DNA of 64,000 nucleotides, from positions 62,001-126,000 of the forward strand of contig JAEZKZ010000050.1 in the NCBI GenBank assembly GCA_023415305.1. Reading direction: 5' to 3'. This document shows positions 44,883 through 53,798 of the stretch, in pieces (position 1 is the first letter of the stretch; the number at the start of each line of letters is the position of its first letter). The DNA is from Bacillota bacterium. GTDB lineage: Bacteria; Bacillota; Clostridia; Acetivibrionales; DSM-1351. Under the pieces are notes generated by a model that saw only the letters and a list, made by a program, of their open reading frames with translations, was not told where the DNA came from and searched no databases. Made by a program: the position numbers and the translations under genes.

Positions 44883-46352
44883 CTATAATAAAATTTTTGT
44901 GTAATCCTTATAAGCCTTTTGCCACTCCTCCGTCTGATACGGTTTATAAATTTTTATATCAGTGGAATTCCGGATGATTTTTCTTGCTTCTGACAACTCC
45001 TGTATAGCTTCAAGCGCAATAAACTGGACTGCTATATTACCCATTACGGTGGCCTCCACCGGACCTGTATGTACCTCTCTGTGGCAGGCATTGGCTGTCA
45101 TCCTGCACAAAAGTGTATCTTTTATTCCTCCACCAATAATGTTAATACTCTTAAACTGTTTTCCGGTAAGCTTTTCCAGGTTTTCTACAGTAAATCTGTA
45201 CTTCAGTGCCAGACTTTGATATATACATCTCATAACTTCTCCACGGGTTTGAGGAACATACTGACCTGTTCTGCTGCAGTAATTCCTTATTCTTTCAGGA
45301 AGATTTCCCGGGGCTTCAAAGTCGGAAGCATCCGGATCTATATAACAAAGAAAAGGTTCTGCCTCAAGTGCTTCATTTTCAAGGGTATTGAAATCTACTT
45401 CAAAGCCTTCTCTCTGCCATTGCCTTCTTGATTCCTGTATTAGCCATAACCCCATGATGTTTTTAAGAAAACGGATTTTATTGTTAAACCCTATTTCATT
45501 TGTAAAATTGGCTTCCATGGATTCTTTGTTCATAATGGGTTTATCAGTTTCAACTCCGAGCAGCGACCAGGTTCCGCAGCTGATATATACAAAATCCCTG
45601 TTTACGGCAGGCGCACTTACAACTGCCGAGGCAGTATCATGTGTGGATACTGCGATAACCGGGACCTCTCGGCAGGATAGTTCCTCGCACAACTCCTTGG
45701 AAAGGTGTCCGTAAGTCTCACCCGGATAAATTATTTCCGGAAATATACTCTTTTTAATACCCAGCTTCTCACAAATATCAAAGCACCATTTATTTGCTTC
45801 GGGATTAAACAAACTCGTTGTTGAAGCATTGGTTATTTCACTGCGTTTAGCACCTGTCAGGAAATAAGCCAACAAATCCGGAATTAGCAGAAGTATCTCG
45901 GCATTTCCCAATATTTCAGGCTGGTGTTTAGCCAGATATGCCAGCTGAAATATCGTATTTATTCTCATATGCTGTATTCCTGTTGTATTATACAATACCT
46001 CCTTAGGCACCAGCTTAAAAACATCCTTTTCTATCCCCTCAGTTCTTAGATCCCTGTAATGCACAGGATTTCCAAGCATATTACCCCTCTTATCCAGTAA
46101 AGCAAAATCAACACCCCAGGTGTCGATACCTATTGCATCAAAACCTCCTGCTTTAACGGCCTTTGTTATACTTTGCCTGGTTTCGTGGAAAAGCCTCAGG
46201 ATATCCCAATACATGGTTTTTCCCACAATAACGGGATCATTACTGAATCGGTGAATTTCCTGCATTCTTATTTTTTGTCCGTCAAATTCTCCCAGCATGG
46301 CTCTGCCGCTTGAGGCCCCAAAATCGAATGCCAAAACTCTCTTGTTATCCAT
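44883..46352 (-). CDS. rhaB: Rhamnulokinase
   Basis: FGGY-family sugar kinase, 489 residues, phosphorylating L-rhamnulose. The N-terminal phosphate loop AFDFGASSGRAMLGEFDG, IDTWGVDFALL with the catalytic Asp, STHDTASAV and the C-terminal ATP loop INIIGGGIKDTLL. First gene of the rhamnose operon and divergent from the DeoR-type regulator. No rhamnose transporter or lactaldehyde reductase is present here. Confidence 0.97.
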   Translation of the reverse strand: MDNKRVLAFDFGASSGRAMLGEFDGQKIRMQEIHRFSNDPVIVGKTMYWDILRLFHETRQSITKAVKAGGFDAIGIDTWGVDFALLDKRGNMLGNPVHYRDLRTEGIEKDVFKLVPKEVLYNTTGIQHMRINTIFQLAYLAKHQPEILGNAEILLLIPDLLAYFLTGAKRSEITNASTTSLFNPEANKWCFDICEKLGIKKSIFPEIIYPGETYGHLSKELCEELSCREVPVIAVSTHDTASAVVSAPAVNRDFVYISCGTWSLLGVETDKPIMNKESMEANFTNEIGFNNKIRFLKNIMGLWLIQESRRQWQREGFEVDFNTLENEALEAEPFLCYIDPDASDFEAPGNLPERIRNYCSRTGQYVPQTRGEVMRCIYQSLALKYRFTVENLEKLTGKQFKSINIIGGGIKDTLLCRMTANACHREVHTGPVEATVMGNIAVQFIALEAIQELSEARKIIRNSTDIKIYKPYQTEEWQKAYKDYTKILL

Positions 46353-46434
46353 TCCGCCCTCCTGATTTATTGATTATTAAGTATAAAAGTCTTTCGAATT
46401 AAATTATATTATACGTGTTCATTTGAGTCTATAT

Positions 46435-46461
46435 TTGTTCATTATGTTGAAATATGAACAA
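46435..46461. promoter_or_regulatory. Probable rhamnose regulator operator
   Basis: Perfect 8-bp arms TTGTTCAT (46435-46442) and ATGAACAA (46454-46461), with another half-site GTGTTCAT at 46415-46422, in the divergent gap between rhaB and the DeoR gene. Confidence 0.6.
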
Positions 46462-46566
46462 TTTTTTGTTACCATTTAACCAGATATAATCATATATAAG
46501 CATAATTAGAGTATAATTCATGTTGAGGATAATTCATTTAAAGTATCCTACTATTAGGAGGTCGCT

Positions 46567-47331
46567 ATGTTTGAAGAAGAGCGTCACAATAAAATACTTA
46601 ATATAATCAGTGTAAGAAAAAGTGCAAAGGTTCATGATTTAAGCAAAGAATTGTATGTAAGTGACGCTACAATAAGGCGGGATTTGGCCAAAATGGAAAA
46701 GGCAGGCGTTATAAAACGTTCCCACGGCGGTGCAGTCCTTTTTGACAGCTCAGATGCCGAATCGGCCATCGCAGTAAGAGAACTTGAGAACATTAGGGAG
46801 AAGAGGAAAATTGCCGAGCTGGCCATAAGTTTCATAAGCTCAAACTCTGTTATTTTTATGGATTCCAGCAGCACCGCCGGTATGGTTATACCGTCCCTTT
46901 CACAATTCAGGTACCTCACAGTCATAACCAACGGTCTGAAGAACGCACTGCTTCTATCTGAAAAAACAGAGGCAAAAATTTATATGCCGGGAGGTGTTGT
47001 CAGCACTCGCTCCAACTCTCTTTTGGGAAGCGACACACTTGATTATCTGTCAAATCTTAATGCCGAACTTGCCATCTTTTCCTGCAGCGGACTTACAGCT
47101 GGCAACGGAGTAACTGATGCCTCCTTTGAGCAGTCCAAGCTTAAAAAGGCTCTTATCAGAAACTCTAAAGTCCGCATACTGCTGTGTGACAGCAGCAAGT
47201 TCGGAAACATATATATGTGCCGGACCTGCGGCTATGAAGATGTCGACTATATACTCACAGACAGGAAGCCGCAGGCCGAATACATTGAAACAGCTGAAAA
47301 ACATAGCTGTGAAATACTCTGGCCAACTTAG
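46567..47331 (+). CDS. DeoR-family transcriptional regulator (rhamnose)
   Basis: 254 residues: N-terminal helix-turn-helix with VHDLSKELYVSDATIRRDLAKMEKAGVIKRSHGGAV, then a sugar-phosphate-binding DeoR C-terminal domain (FMDSSSTAGMVI, TNGLKNALLL, LLCDSSKFG). Divergent from rhaBAD, which it probably represses until rhamnulose phosphate or rhamnose is present. AGGAGGTCGCT before the ATG. Confidence 0.9.
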   Translation: MFEEERHNKILNIISVRKSAKVHDLSKELYVSDATIRRDLAKMEKAGVIKRSHGGAVLFDSSDAESAIAVRELENIREKRKIAELAISFISSNSVIFMDSSSTAGMVIPSLSQFRYLTVITNGLKNALLLSEKTEAKIYMPGGVVSTRSNSLLGSDTLDYLSNLNAELAIFSCSGLTAGNGVTDASFEQSKLKKALIRNSKVRILLCDSSKFGNIYMCRTCGYEDVDYILTDRKPQAEYIETAEKHSCEILWPT

Positions 47332-47347
47332 ACCACTTCAGCAGTTT

Positions 47348-47395
47348 AAACGCAAAACCACCTCACCCGTGGTGGAGTGAGGTGGTTTTGCGTTT
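47348..47395. terminator. Bidirectional terminator
   Basis: Perfect 19-bp arms (47348-47366 and 47377-47395, core CCACCTCAC/GTGAGGTGG) between the convergent DeoR and alarmone-synthetase genes. Confidence 0.92.
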
Positions 47396-47425
47396 ATCTA
47401 TATCATATGCAGGCCGTGAGTTTAT

Positions 47426-48127
47426 TTACTCAGACTCCTCGGCATTAAGATTGAATTCCTCAATAGTCTTATATATCCTTTGCATCCTTAAATCTGTCTC
47501 AGCTATGGTATCTGCACAGTCCTGCAATTCCTTCACAACTTCAGGAGGAATGGTATCTATGGTTTTGTATCTGAGTTGATGCTCAAGACTTGCCCAAAAG
47601 TCCATTGCTATTGTCCTGATTTGTATTTCAACAGGTACTGATTCTTTGCCATCCGAAAAGAATACCGGCACTTTGACAACCAGATGCAGGCTCCGGTACC
47701 CATTCGGCTTTGGGTTCTTAATGTAGTCAGTCTCTCTTATCAGTTCTATGTCATCCTGCTCTGTCAGCATTTTAGCTATCATGTATATATCTTCAATATA
47801 GTAACAGACTACTCGGATTCCCGCTATGTCGTGTAAGTTTTCCTTTGCCGATTCAATACTTATTTCAAGATCTTTTCTGTTCAGTTTCTCAATAATACTC
47901 TTTACTGACTTGATTCTGCTCTGCATATGATGAATCGGATTCCTTCTGTGAATAACCTGAAACTCATCATCAAGTATCTCCAGCTTAGTACTTATTTCTC
48001 GAGTTGCAGACTGGTATAAATGCTGCATTTTCAGATAACTCATCTTTAAACCTTCCAAATCATCACTAACCAGCATTTGCTCCAGACCGCTAAGAGAAGT
48101 TATAGCTGTACTTCTTTTCATCATCAT
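47426..48127 (-). CDS. Small (p)ppGpp synthetase (RelQ/YjbM-like)
   Basis: 233 residues holding only the synthetase domain of RelA/SpoT enzymes: IESAKENLHDIAGIRVVCYYIEDI, RETDYIKNPKPNGYRSLHLVV, VPVEIQIRTIAMDFWASLEHQLRYK. No HD hydrolase and no TGS domain. Makes pppGpp/ppGpp from GTP/GDP and ATP in the cytosol, tuning growth under stress. Stand-alone. Confidence 0.93.
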   Translation of the reverse strand: MMMKRSTAITSLSGLEQMLVSDDLEGLKMSYLKMQHLYQSATREISTKLEILDDEFQVIHRRNPIHHMQSRIKSVKSIIEKLNRKDLEISIESAKENLHDIAGIRVVCYYIEDIYMIAKMLTEQDDIELIRETDYIKNPKPNGYRSLHLVVKVPVFFSDGKESVPVEIQIRTIAMDFWASLEHQLRYKTIDTIPPEVVKELQDCADTIAETDLRMQRIYKTIEEFNLNAEESE

Positions 48128-48417
48128 TATATAGTGGTCTCCCTTTTTACAATAGTATTCAAAATATTAAACTCCCAGTTATAGAGTTATTACACATTTA
48201 TAAGTCGAATTTGATTCTAATTTTTTCTAATATTTTCTTACAATATATTATACCGATACCAATTAAATTAAGTATGAAGTATTTATGAATTTTTGTTTAA
48301 ACTTTTGTTAATATCTCATTCACATTATTATTTCGACATTTTGTTTTATTCCCTTTATTTATTATAGAAAGTAAAATGTAAAACTGTGCTTATGGATAGA
48401 CAATAACAATTGTGACA

Positions 48418-48485
48418 GAGCCACTTTTGTTTACGCTGTGTGATAGTAACCTGTCACACAGCGCCTATTCCCAGACAATAAAAAA
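48418..48485 (+). repeat. Dispersed structured repeat family 3, copy A
   Basis: Runs GAGCCACTTTTGTTTACG, then a perfect 10-bp hairpin CGCTGTGTGA / TCACACAGCG (48434-48443, 48454-48463), then CCTATTCCCAGACAATAAAA. It matches the reverse complement of 58843-58901. The rest of the 397-bp gap 48128-48524 is AT-rich with no gene I can support. Confidence 0.85.
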
Positions 48486-48524
48486 CGAGATTGCCGGACA
48501 ACAATCCCGTACTTATTTATTTTT

Positions 48525-48764
48525 CTACCTGCCAGCCCATGCTGGAAGCTTAGACATCATTATTTTAGCAGTTTGCTCTGCAACTTTTTTATCCAAGCCC
48601 TGAGTCTTTACTATAAAGTTTGTCATACTCTCCAGCTTTTCATCATAAGATTGCATTTCTCCGTCAGGTCTTGAGCAAAATCTGCAGTAACCCTTTGTCA
48701 CATCTCCCTTTGCATACTCTGATGAACTTTTCATGGGCATTCCGCACGCTATGCATTTCTTCAT
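48525..48764 (-). CDS. Small zinc-ribbon protein
   Basis: 79 residues. Four cysteines in CIACGMPM and GYCRFCSRPDG form a putative zinc ribbon of the kind seen in short Firmicute proteins; the rest is helical (LESMTNFIVKTQGLDKKVAEQTAKIM). Function unknown. GGAGGAG before the ATG. Last of a TetR-CMD-zinc ribbon group. Confidence 0.75.
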   Translation of the reverse strand: MKKCIACGMPMKSSSEYAKGDVTKGYCRFCSRPDGEMQSYDEKLESMTNFIVKTQGLDKKVAEQTAKIMMSKLPAWAGR

Positions 48765-48802
48765 AAACTACTCCTCCAATCTATGTCTGGTAGTTCCAGA
48801 CA

Positions 48803-49138
48803 CTAGCAATTATCATAGGTTTGTAACGCCGCCGGCAGGCAAGTTATAACACCCTTTATTCCTGAAACTGTCAGGGTCAGTAAAACGGTCTCCTTTATTT
48901 GATCTCTTGTAGCTCCCGCTTGCTTGGCCATTGGAGTATGTGCCATTACAGCAGCAGTATCACCCTGGGATGCTTTCATCCCGATATAGATCAGCTGCTT
49001 TGTTTTAGCGTCCAATCCTCCGGAGGATGCCAATTCCCTTATTAGGTTGTTGAAAGCCTGTGCTGCCTCCGGCGCTTCTTTTTGAAATACTTCCATTGGA
49101 TTGCCGAACTCTGGATTAGCACTTGTATTGCTGTTCAT
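48803..49138 (-). CDS. Carboxymuconolactone decarboxylase-like protein without CxxC
   Basis: 111 residues with the all-helical AhpD/CMD fold: AFNNLIRELASSGGLDAKTKQLIYIGM and AAVMAHTPMAKQAGATRDQIKETVLL. The redox CxxC found in AhpD-type members is replaced by SQGD, so it is not a peroxidase reductase of that kind. Function unknown. Same strand as the TetR gene upstream (60 bp) and zinc-ribbon gene downstream (38 bp). Confidence 0.78.
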   Translation of the reverse strand: MNSNTSANPEFGNPMEVFQKEAPEAAQAFNNLIRELASSGGLDAKTKQLIYIGMKASQGDTAAVMAHTPMAKQAGATRDQIKETVLLTLTVSGIKGVITCLPAALQTYDNC

Positions 49139-49198
49139 TTGCTTTTCCTTTCCGGTACCTATTAATCGCTTATGTAATTAATCCATGTACCTTTTTTA

Positions 49199-49906
49199 TT
49201 ATTTAACAGATTTTTTATTTGTACTTACTGTTAATAAGTCCATATAGTAATTTATTAATTCCTTCCCATAACACTGTAATACCGATTCTCCGGGACAGAA
49301 GAGCTCGTTATTGGTTAAATAATGATGGATCAAACCCATCCAGCCATTAAACACCATATGCACAGGAAGCTTTTTCAAACAGCCCGTGGCTGCTTCTCTT
49401 TCATATGCCTGACTTATATGAAAGGATATTGTTGATTGTATCAGTATGAAGGTGTTTTTTGCTTCATCAGGCAATAATCTCTTTTCGCTGACAAGCCTGC
49501 AATAAAAGTCTTCAAAATCCATTAAGCCCTCAATGTGCGCCTCAAGCAGTTCTCTTAAACTGTTTCTGCAAGCGGCCAGCTCATGAAGTCTTGAATTAAT
49601 CCTTTTTCCAAATTCATTTATAACTGCTGAAAGCAGCTCTTCCTGAGTACTGAAATGAGCAAATACCGTACCGTGTGAGACCCCTGCATCCTTTGCAATC
49701 ACAAGTGTTGAAGTACTTGCAAACCCATTTGTTCCATAAAGCCTGAGTGCAGTTTCAATTAACAGGCTTCTAGTCTGCAGTTTCTGCTTCTGACGCTTAT
49801 TCAAGCTTGTTTGCTCGTTAGCTTGCTTTGCCTCTGTTTGTTTGTTATTTTCGGTATCTGATATATTTGAGACATTTGTGGTATTTGTAATTGTTGAGTG
49901 CAGCAT
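49199..49906 (-). CDS. TetR-family transcriptional regulator
   Basis: About 235 residues. A polar, Asn/Gln-rich N-terminal tail (about 35 residues) precedes the helix-turn-helix LIETALRLYGTNGFASTSTLVIAKDAGVSHGTVFAHFSTQEELL. The ATG at 49906 has GGAG 6 nt upstream. The frame is open to 50023, but that would begin inside the xylanase terminator. Probably regulates the CMD and zinc-ribbon genes after it. Confidence 0.85.
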   Translation of the reverse strand: MLHSTITNTTNVSNISDTENNKQTEAKQANEQTSLNKRQKQKLQTRSLLIETALRLYGTNGFASTSTLVIAKDAGVSHGTVFAHFSTQEELLSAVINEFGKRINSRLHELAACRNSLRELLEAHIEGLMDFEDFYCRLVSEKRLLPDEAKNTFILIQSTISFHISQAYEREAATGCLKKLPVHMVFNGWMGLIHHYLTNNELFCPGESVLQCYGKELINYYMDLLTVSTNKKSVK

Positions 49907-50000
49907 CTTCATCTCCATTTCATTAAGTATCAACTCACTGAGTATAAACTCAGTATAATGTTTCTGATTTAGTATGTCAATAGGCTTTCGATTATACAAT

Positions 50001-50031
50001 AAAAAACTATGGAATTTTTCCATAGTTTTTT
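50001..50031 (-). terminator. Xylanase gene terminator
   Basis: Perfect 14-bp arms AAAAAACTATGGAA and TTCCATAGTTTTTT, about 95 bp past the stop of the GH10 gene. Confidence 0.88.
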
Positions 50032-50125
50032 ATTGTTTTTTATTGTTTTCTATAGCTTTATATGAATAATGATTTTATATAGTTAAATTAATTGTTGCTT
50101 TTACTCCGAATGTTACTATCGGGCC

Positions 50126-51376
50126 CTATATCACCACAGTAAATTGGTCATTTACCCTATCAACCGTAAAGGAAATTGTTTTCCCATGACATTCCAGTTC
50201 ATAATCCCCCAAATAGCCTACAACCTCTATAGTACCCTGTTCATCCGATACGGCAGTATACTCCTTAGTCCACCATTCCCCTTTTATAAGCCTGTGAACC
50301 TCATTATAAATCGGCTTAACTCTATTATCCTTTGTCAGAAACCCGGATGGAGCACCAAGCCAGAGCCCGTCAACAAAATCCCACCAGGTTATGGATTCAA
50401 CATCAGGGTGTGAGAACAGTGTTGTGAAATGCAATGCAGCTTCTCTTGCCTGCCGTTCTTCACCTTCGGGTGTTGTGGGCCATGAAGGTATCTGGTAATC
50501 ATTCAGGTCTTCGATTTCCGGCGGCATTATATGTCCAGACACCAAAGTATTCTCTGTAAAATGTATTGGAAGCTTGAAGCGCGAGAATCTTTCCAAAACC
50601 TCCAAGGTTTTTTCTACACCCCAGTATCCCTGGTGCATATGAGACTGTATACCAATTGCATCTATAGGGATATCAGCTTCAAGGAGTCCTTCAACCAAAA
50701 TATCATAGGATTCCGAGGTATTAAAGTCGTTAATAAGAAGGGTAGCTTCAGGATTTGATTCCCTGGCAGCTTTAAATACTTCTCTGACCAGCCTTAATCT
50801 GCCCATATCCTTACAAATACGAGTGATACCATTATCATACTTGTCAAATATCGGCATAATAACAACTTCATTAATAACATCCCAAATATTTATCAAACCC
50901 TTGAACTCTGTAACATCTCTGTTGATGCGGTCAAGTTGGGTCTTAAGAATGTCAGTATTACTCATTTCCATCAACCATGGAGCAGACAGGGTATGCCAGC
51001 ACAGAGGGTGTCCCTTAAGTGTCATTCCCTTGGAGACCATCCATTCGGCGGCTTGCCTTAACCTCTTTGTGTCAGGGTTCCCTTTTTCACGTTCAAAATT
51101 ACCCCAATAAAAAGGAAGGGTTACATAATTGAACAGATCGAAAAATTTATCAAACCTTTCCTCTGCTTTTTGTTTTGCCTCTCCTTCAAGTTCATTATTC
51201 TTATATGATAGTGAACTGAATTCGGAACATCCAAATAAGAATTTATGCTTTGTCTGTCTTACCTGCACCTCCTTATTTTTAACAATTGTTCCGTCTGAGC
51301 CTAGGAGCTTTATTTCTCTTGTACCAAATCTGTGCTTCAGGCTGCTTGAACCAGCCTGCATATTGTTTGAATACAT
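50126..51376 (-). CDS. Glycoside hydrolase family 10 endoxylanase, apparently intracellular
   Basis: About 416 residues. GH10 barrel features: LKGHPLCWHTLSAPWL, the acid/base Glu in IWDVINEVV, QSHMHQGYWG, the nucleophile Glu in LPIHFTENT, and ITWWDFVDGLW. There is no signal peptide, no cellulose-binding module and no dockerin, so it is not a secreted or cellulosomal enzyme; it probably trims imported xylo-oligosaccharides. The start ATG 51376 has AGGAGG 7 nt upstream. The extension before the barrel (about 50 residues) and a C-terminal beta segment are unassigned. Confidence 0.87.
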   Translation of the reverse strand: MYSNNMQAGSSSLKHRFGTREIKLLGSDGTIVKNKEVQVRQTKHKFLFGCSEFSSLSYKNNELEGEAKQKAEERFDKFFDLFNYVTLPFYWGNFEREKGNPDTKRLRQAAEWMVSKGMTLKGHPLCWHTLSAPWLMEMSNTDILKTQLDRINRDVTEFKGLINIWDVINEVVIMPIFDKYDNGITRICKDMGRLRLVREVFKAARESNPEATLLINDFNTSESYDILVEGLLEADIPIDAIGIQSHMHQGYWGVEKTLEVLERFSRFKLPIHFTENTLVSGHIMPPEIEDLNDYQIPSWPTTPEGEERQAREAALHFTTLFSHPDVESITWWDFVDGLWLGAPSGFLTKDNRVKPIYNEVHRLIKGEWWTKEYTAVSDEQGTIEVVGYLGDYELECHGKTISFTVDRVNDQFTVVI

Positions 51377-51570
51377 GTAAAATCCTCCTGTCCGATAGTA
51401 TATAATTAATCTATCACACAATCCCGGTCTACAACAATGTACTATTCTATACAATAAATGCACTTTTTTTCTACCTGTCGAAAGGAATTCTATCAGCTTT
51501 GGCTCAGTTATTTGAATATCAAGCATGGCACAGTCATATTACTTGCCTTCGGGAAACAGCAGCAAGGCTT

Positions 51571-52596
51571 TTAAGCCTGCTGCATATTTCTTTCTGCCAC
51601 AAATGCAGCAAGATCGGCATATCTGTTTGAGAAACCCCACTCATTGTCGTACCAGGAAACTACCTTTACCATATTACCTTCAATAACCATTGTTGATAGA
51701 GCATCAACTATTGAAGAATTCGGATCCCCTTTATAGTCTACTGATACCAGTTGCTCTTCGGAATAATCCAGAATACCCTTCATGTATCCCTCTGCAGCGG
51801 TTTTTAAGGCAGCATTGACAGCCTCTTTGGTAACTGCTTTTTCAACCTCCACCACAAGATCTACTACTGAAACATCCGGAGTTGGTACCCGGTAGGCAAA
51901 GCCATTTAAACGTCCATCCAGTTCAGGAATCACAAGGCCTATCGCTTTCGCAGCTCCTGATTTTGTTGGAATAATTGACATTCCTGCAGATCTGGCTCTT
52001 CTCAAGTCACCATGGGGTAGGTCAAGTATCTTCTGATCATTTGTATAGGAGTGAACTGTTGTCATCAGACCTTTGACAATACCAAAGCTGTCATTAAGTA
52101 CTTTGGCTATCGGAGCAAGGCAATTGGTTGTACAGGAGGCATTTGAAATAATATTGTGAAGCTGAGGATTATAATTTTCTTCATTAACTCCCAAAACTAT
52201 AGTGATATCTTCTTTTGTAGCTGGAGCTGAAATTAGTACCTTTCTGGCCCCTCCCCTGGTAATGTGAACCTCGGCTTTTTCCCTTTTGGTAAATAGTCCG
52301 GTTGACTCCAGTACTATTTCAACGCCCCTGGCTTTCCAGTCAATATTGGCAGGATCACGTTCAGCCAGAATCTCAATTTTTTTACCGTTAACAATCAGAT
52401 AATTTTCCATAACTTCCACTGTTCCATTAAACTTCCCGAATATGGAATCATACTTCAGCAGGTGTGCCAGTGTTCCGGTATCTGTCAGATCGTTAATTGC
52501 TACTACCTCCAGCTCTTCCGGATACTTTTCCAATAGCACCTTAAAGGTATTCCTCCCTATTCTTCCAAAACCATTGATTCCAATTTTTGTTTTCAT
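51571..52596 (-). CDS. gap: Glyceraldehyde-3-phosphate dehydrogenase
   Basis: NAD-dependent glycolytic enzyme, 341 residues. N-terminal [15 protein letters not shown], the catalytic Cys in [12 protein letters not shown], and [14 protein letters not shown]. The ATG at 52596 is preceded by GGAGGTTAATATT, part of a dispersed repeat. Not in a pgk-tpi operon here, and divergent from a LysR gene, so it may be a second isozyme or a separately regulated copy. Confidence 0.96.
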   Translation of the reverse strand: MKTKIGINGFGRIGRNTFKVLLEKYPEELEVVAINDLTDTGTLAHLLKYDSIFGKFNGTVEVMENYLIVNGKKIEILAERDPANIDWKARGVEIVLESTGLFTKREKAEVHITRGGARKVLISAPATKEDITIVLGVNEENYNPQLHNIISNASCTTNCLAPIAKVLNDSFGIVKGLMTTVHSYTNDQKILDLPHGDLRRARSAGMSIIPTKSGAAKAIGLVIPELDGRLNGFAYRVPTPDVSVVDLVVEVEKAVTKEAVNAALKTAAEGYMKGILDYSEEQLVSVDYKGDPNSSIVDALSTMVIEGNMVKVVSWYDNEWGFSNRYADLAAFVAERNMQQA

Positions 52597-52680
52597 AATA
52601 TTAACCTCCATGAGCTGCTTAGCAGCCGCAAAATATAATGTAAATTGTATACTCCCATATCCGCTGGTAGTGCGTAATAA
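52597..52680 (-). repeat. Dispersed repeat family 2, copy B (upstream of gap)
   Basis: Matches the cobS upstream region 2306-2403 over about 60 bp, ending, like that copy, in GGAGGTTAAT before the ATG. Confidence 0.7.
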
Positions 52681-52772
52681 ATAGTTTATTTTTTACAATT
52701 TTATTATAGTATCTGATATAATATTAATGAAATGCATATTAAACATGCCAGTTATAAAGGTAGGTTATATCA

Positions 52773-53666
52773 ATGAATCTCGAACAATACAGATCATTTT
52801 TCTATACTGTTAAATACGGCAATATATCAAAAGCTTCAGAGCAGCTGTACATTACGCAGCCGGCTGTCAGCAGATCAATTCAACAGCTTGAGGATTCTCT
52901 TCGTTGCACTCTTTTTTTCAGAACCTCAAAAGGTGTAAAACTGACTCCTGAAGGGGAAATTTTATACAAGTATATTGAGCAGGCTTTTAACTTTATAGCA
53001 GCCGGCGAAAGCAGAATTAAAGATATCAACAATCTTCTGGAGGGTGAGGTGAGAATAGGGGTCAGCGATACAATCTGCAAGTATTATCTGGTCCCTTACC
53101 TTAAGCTTTTCAAAACACTTCACCCCGGTATCAAGGTTCATGTAATATGTCCGACTACTCCGGGAATAATTTCACTGCTCAAGGCTGGAAAAATAGACTT
53201 TGGAATAATAAATCTGCCCTATGGGGATGACCAGCTTAACTTCCAGAACATCATCAAAGTTCAGGATTGCTTTGTTGCCGGCGATAAATACTCATTCCTG
53301 AGCAAGCAAATGCAGCCCTTAAAGGAAATTGTAAAACACCCTTTACTTTTGCTGGAGAAAAGCAGCAACTCAAGATCATTCATTAATGAGTATTTTAAGG
53401 CCAATTCAGCTGAGACAGAGCCTGATTTTGAACTCGGTAATATTGATTTGCTGCTGCAGTTTGCAAAGTATGATTTCGGTATTGCTTGTGTAATAAAAAA
53501 TTTCATACTGGATGAACTGGAGAACGGCATTCTCTACGAAATAAAGCCGGTAGAGAAAATTCCATCCAGATATATTGGCGTTACCTGGTTGAAAAATGTA
53601 CCTTTATCCTCTGCGGCGAAGGTCCTGATCAGTAACCTGGATTACCTTGAGACATCAGAATTTTAG
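52773..53666 (+). CDS. LysR-family transcriptional regulator
   Basis: 297 residues: helix-turn-helix FFYTVKYGNISKASEQLYITQPAVSRSIQQLEDSL and a periplasmic-binding-like effector domain (VRIGVSDTICKYYLVPYL, IDFGIINLPYG). Divergent from gap, with about 90 bp of unique promoter DNA between the repeat and the start. Regulation of gap is an inference from position only. Confidence 0.9.
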   Translation: MNLEQYRSFFYTVKYGNISKASEQLYITQPAVSRSIQQLEDSLRCTLFFRTSKGVKLTPEGEILYKYIEQAFNFIAAGESRIKDINNLLEGEVRIGVSDTICKYYLVPYLKLFKTLHPGIKVHVICPTTPGIISLLKAGKIDFGIINLPYGDDQLNFQNIIKVQDCFVAGDKYSFLSKQMQPLKEIVKHPLLLLEKSSNSRSFINEYFKANSAETEPDFELGNIDLLLQFAKYDFGIACVIKNFILDELENGILYEIKPVEKIPSRYIGVTWLKNVPLSSAAKVLISNLDYLETSEF

Positions 53667-53798
53667 GCCTTGCCCGTAGGGGGAGGAATTAACTGCCACC
53701 CTTCGTTTTGTTGCTTCTGATGGCTAAGAATTGTATAATTAATTATAATTTCAGCTTTTATTTACTGGGGTCTTAAGCCCTTTTCTTAGGGGGTCGTC

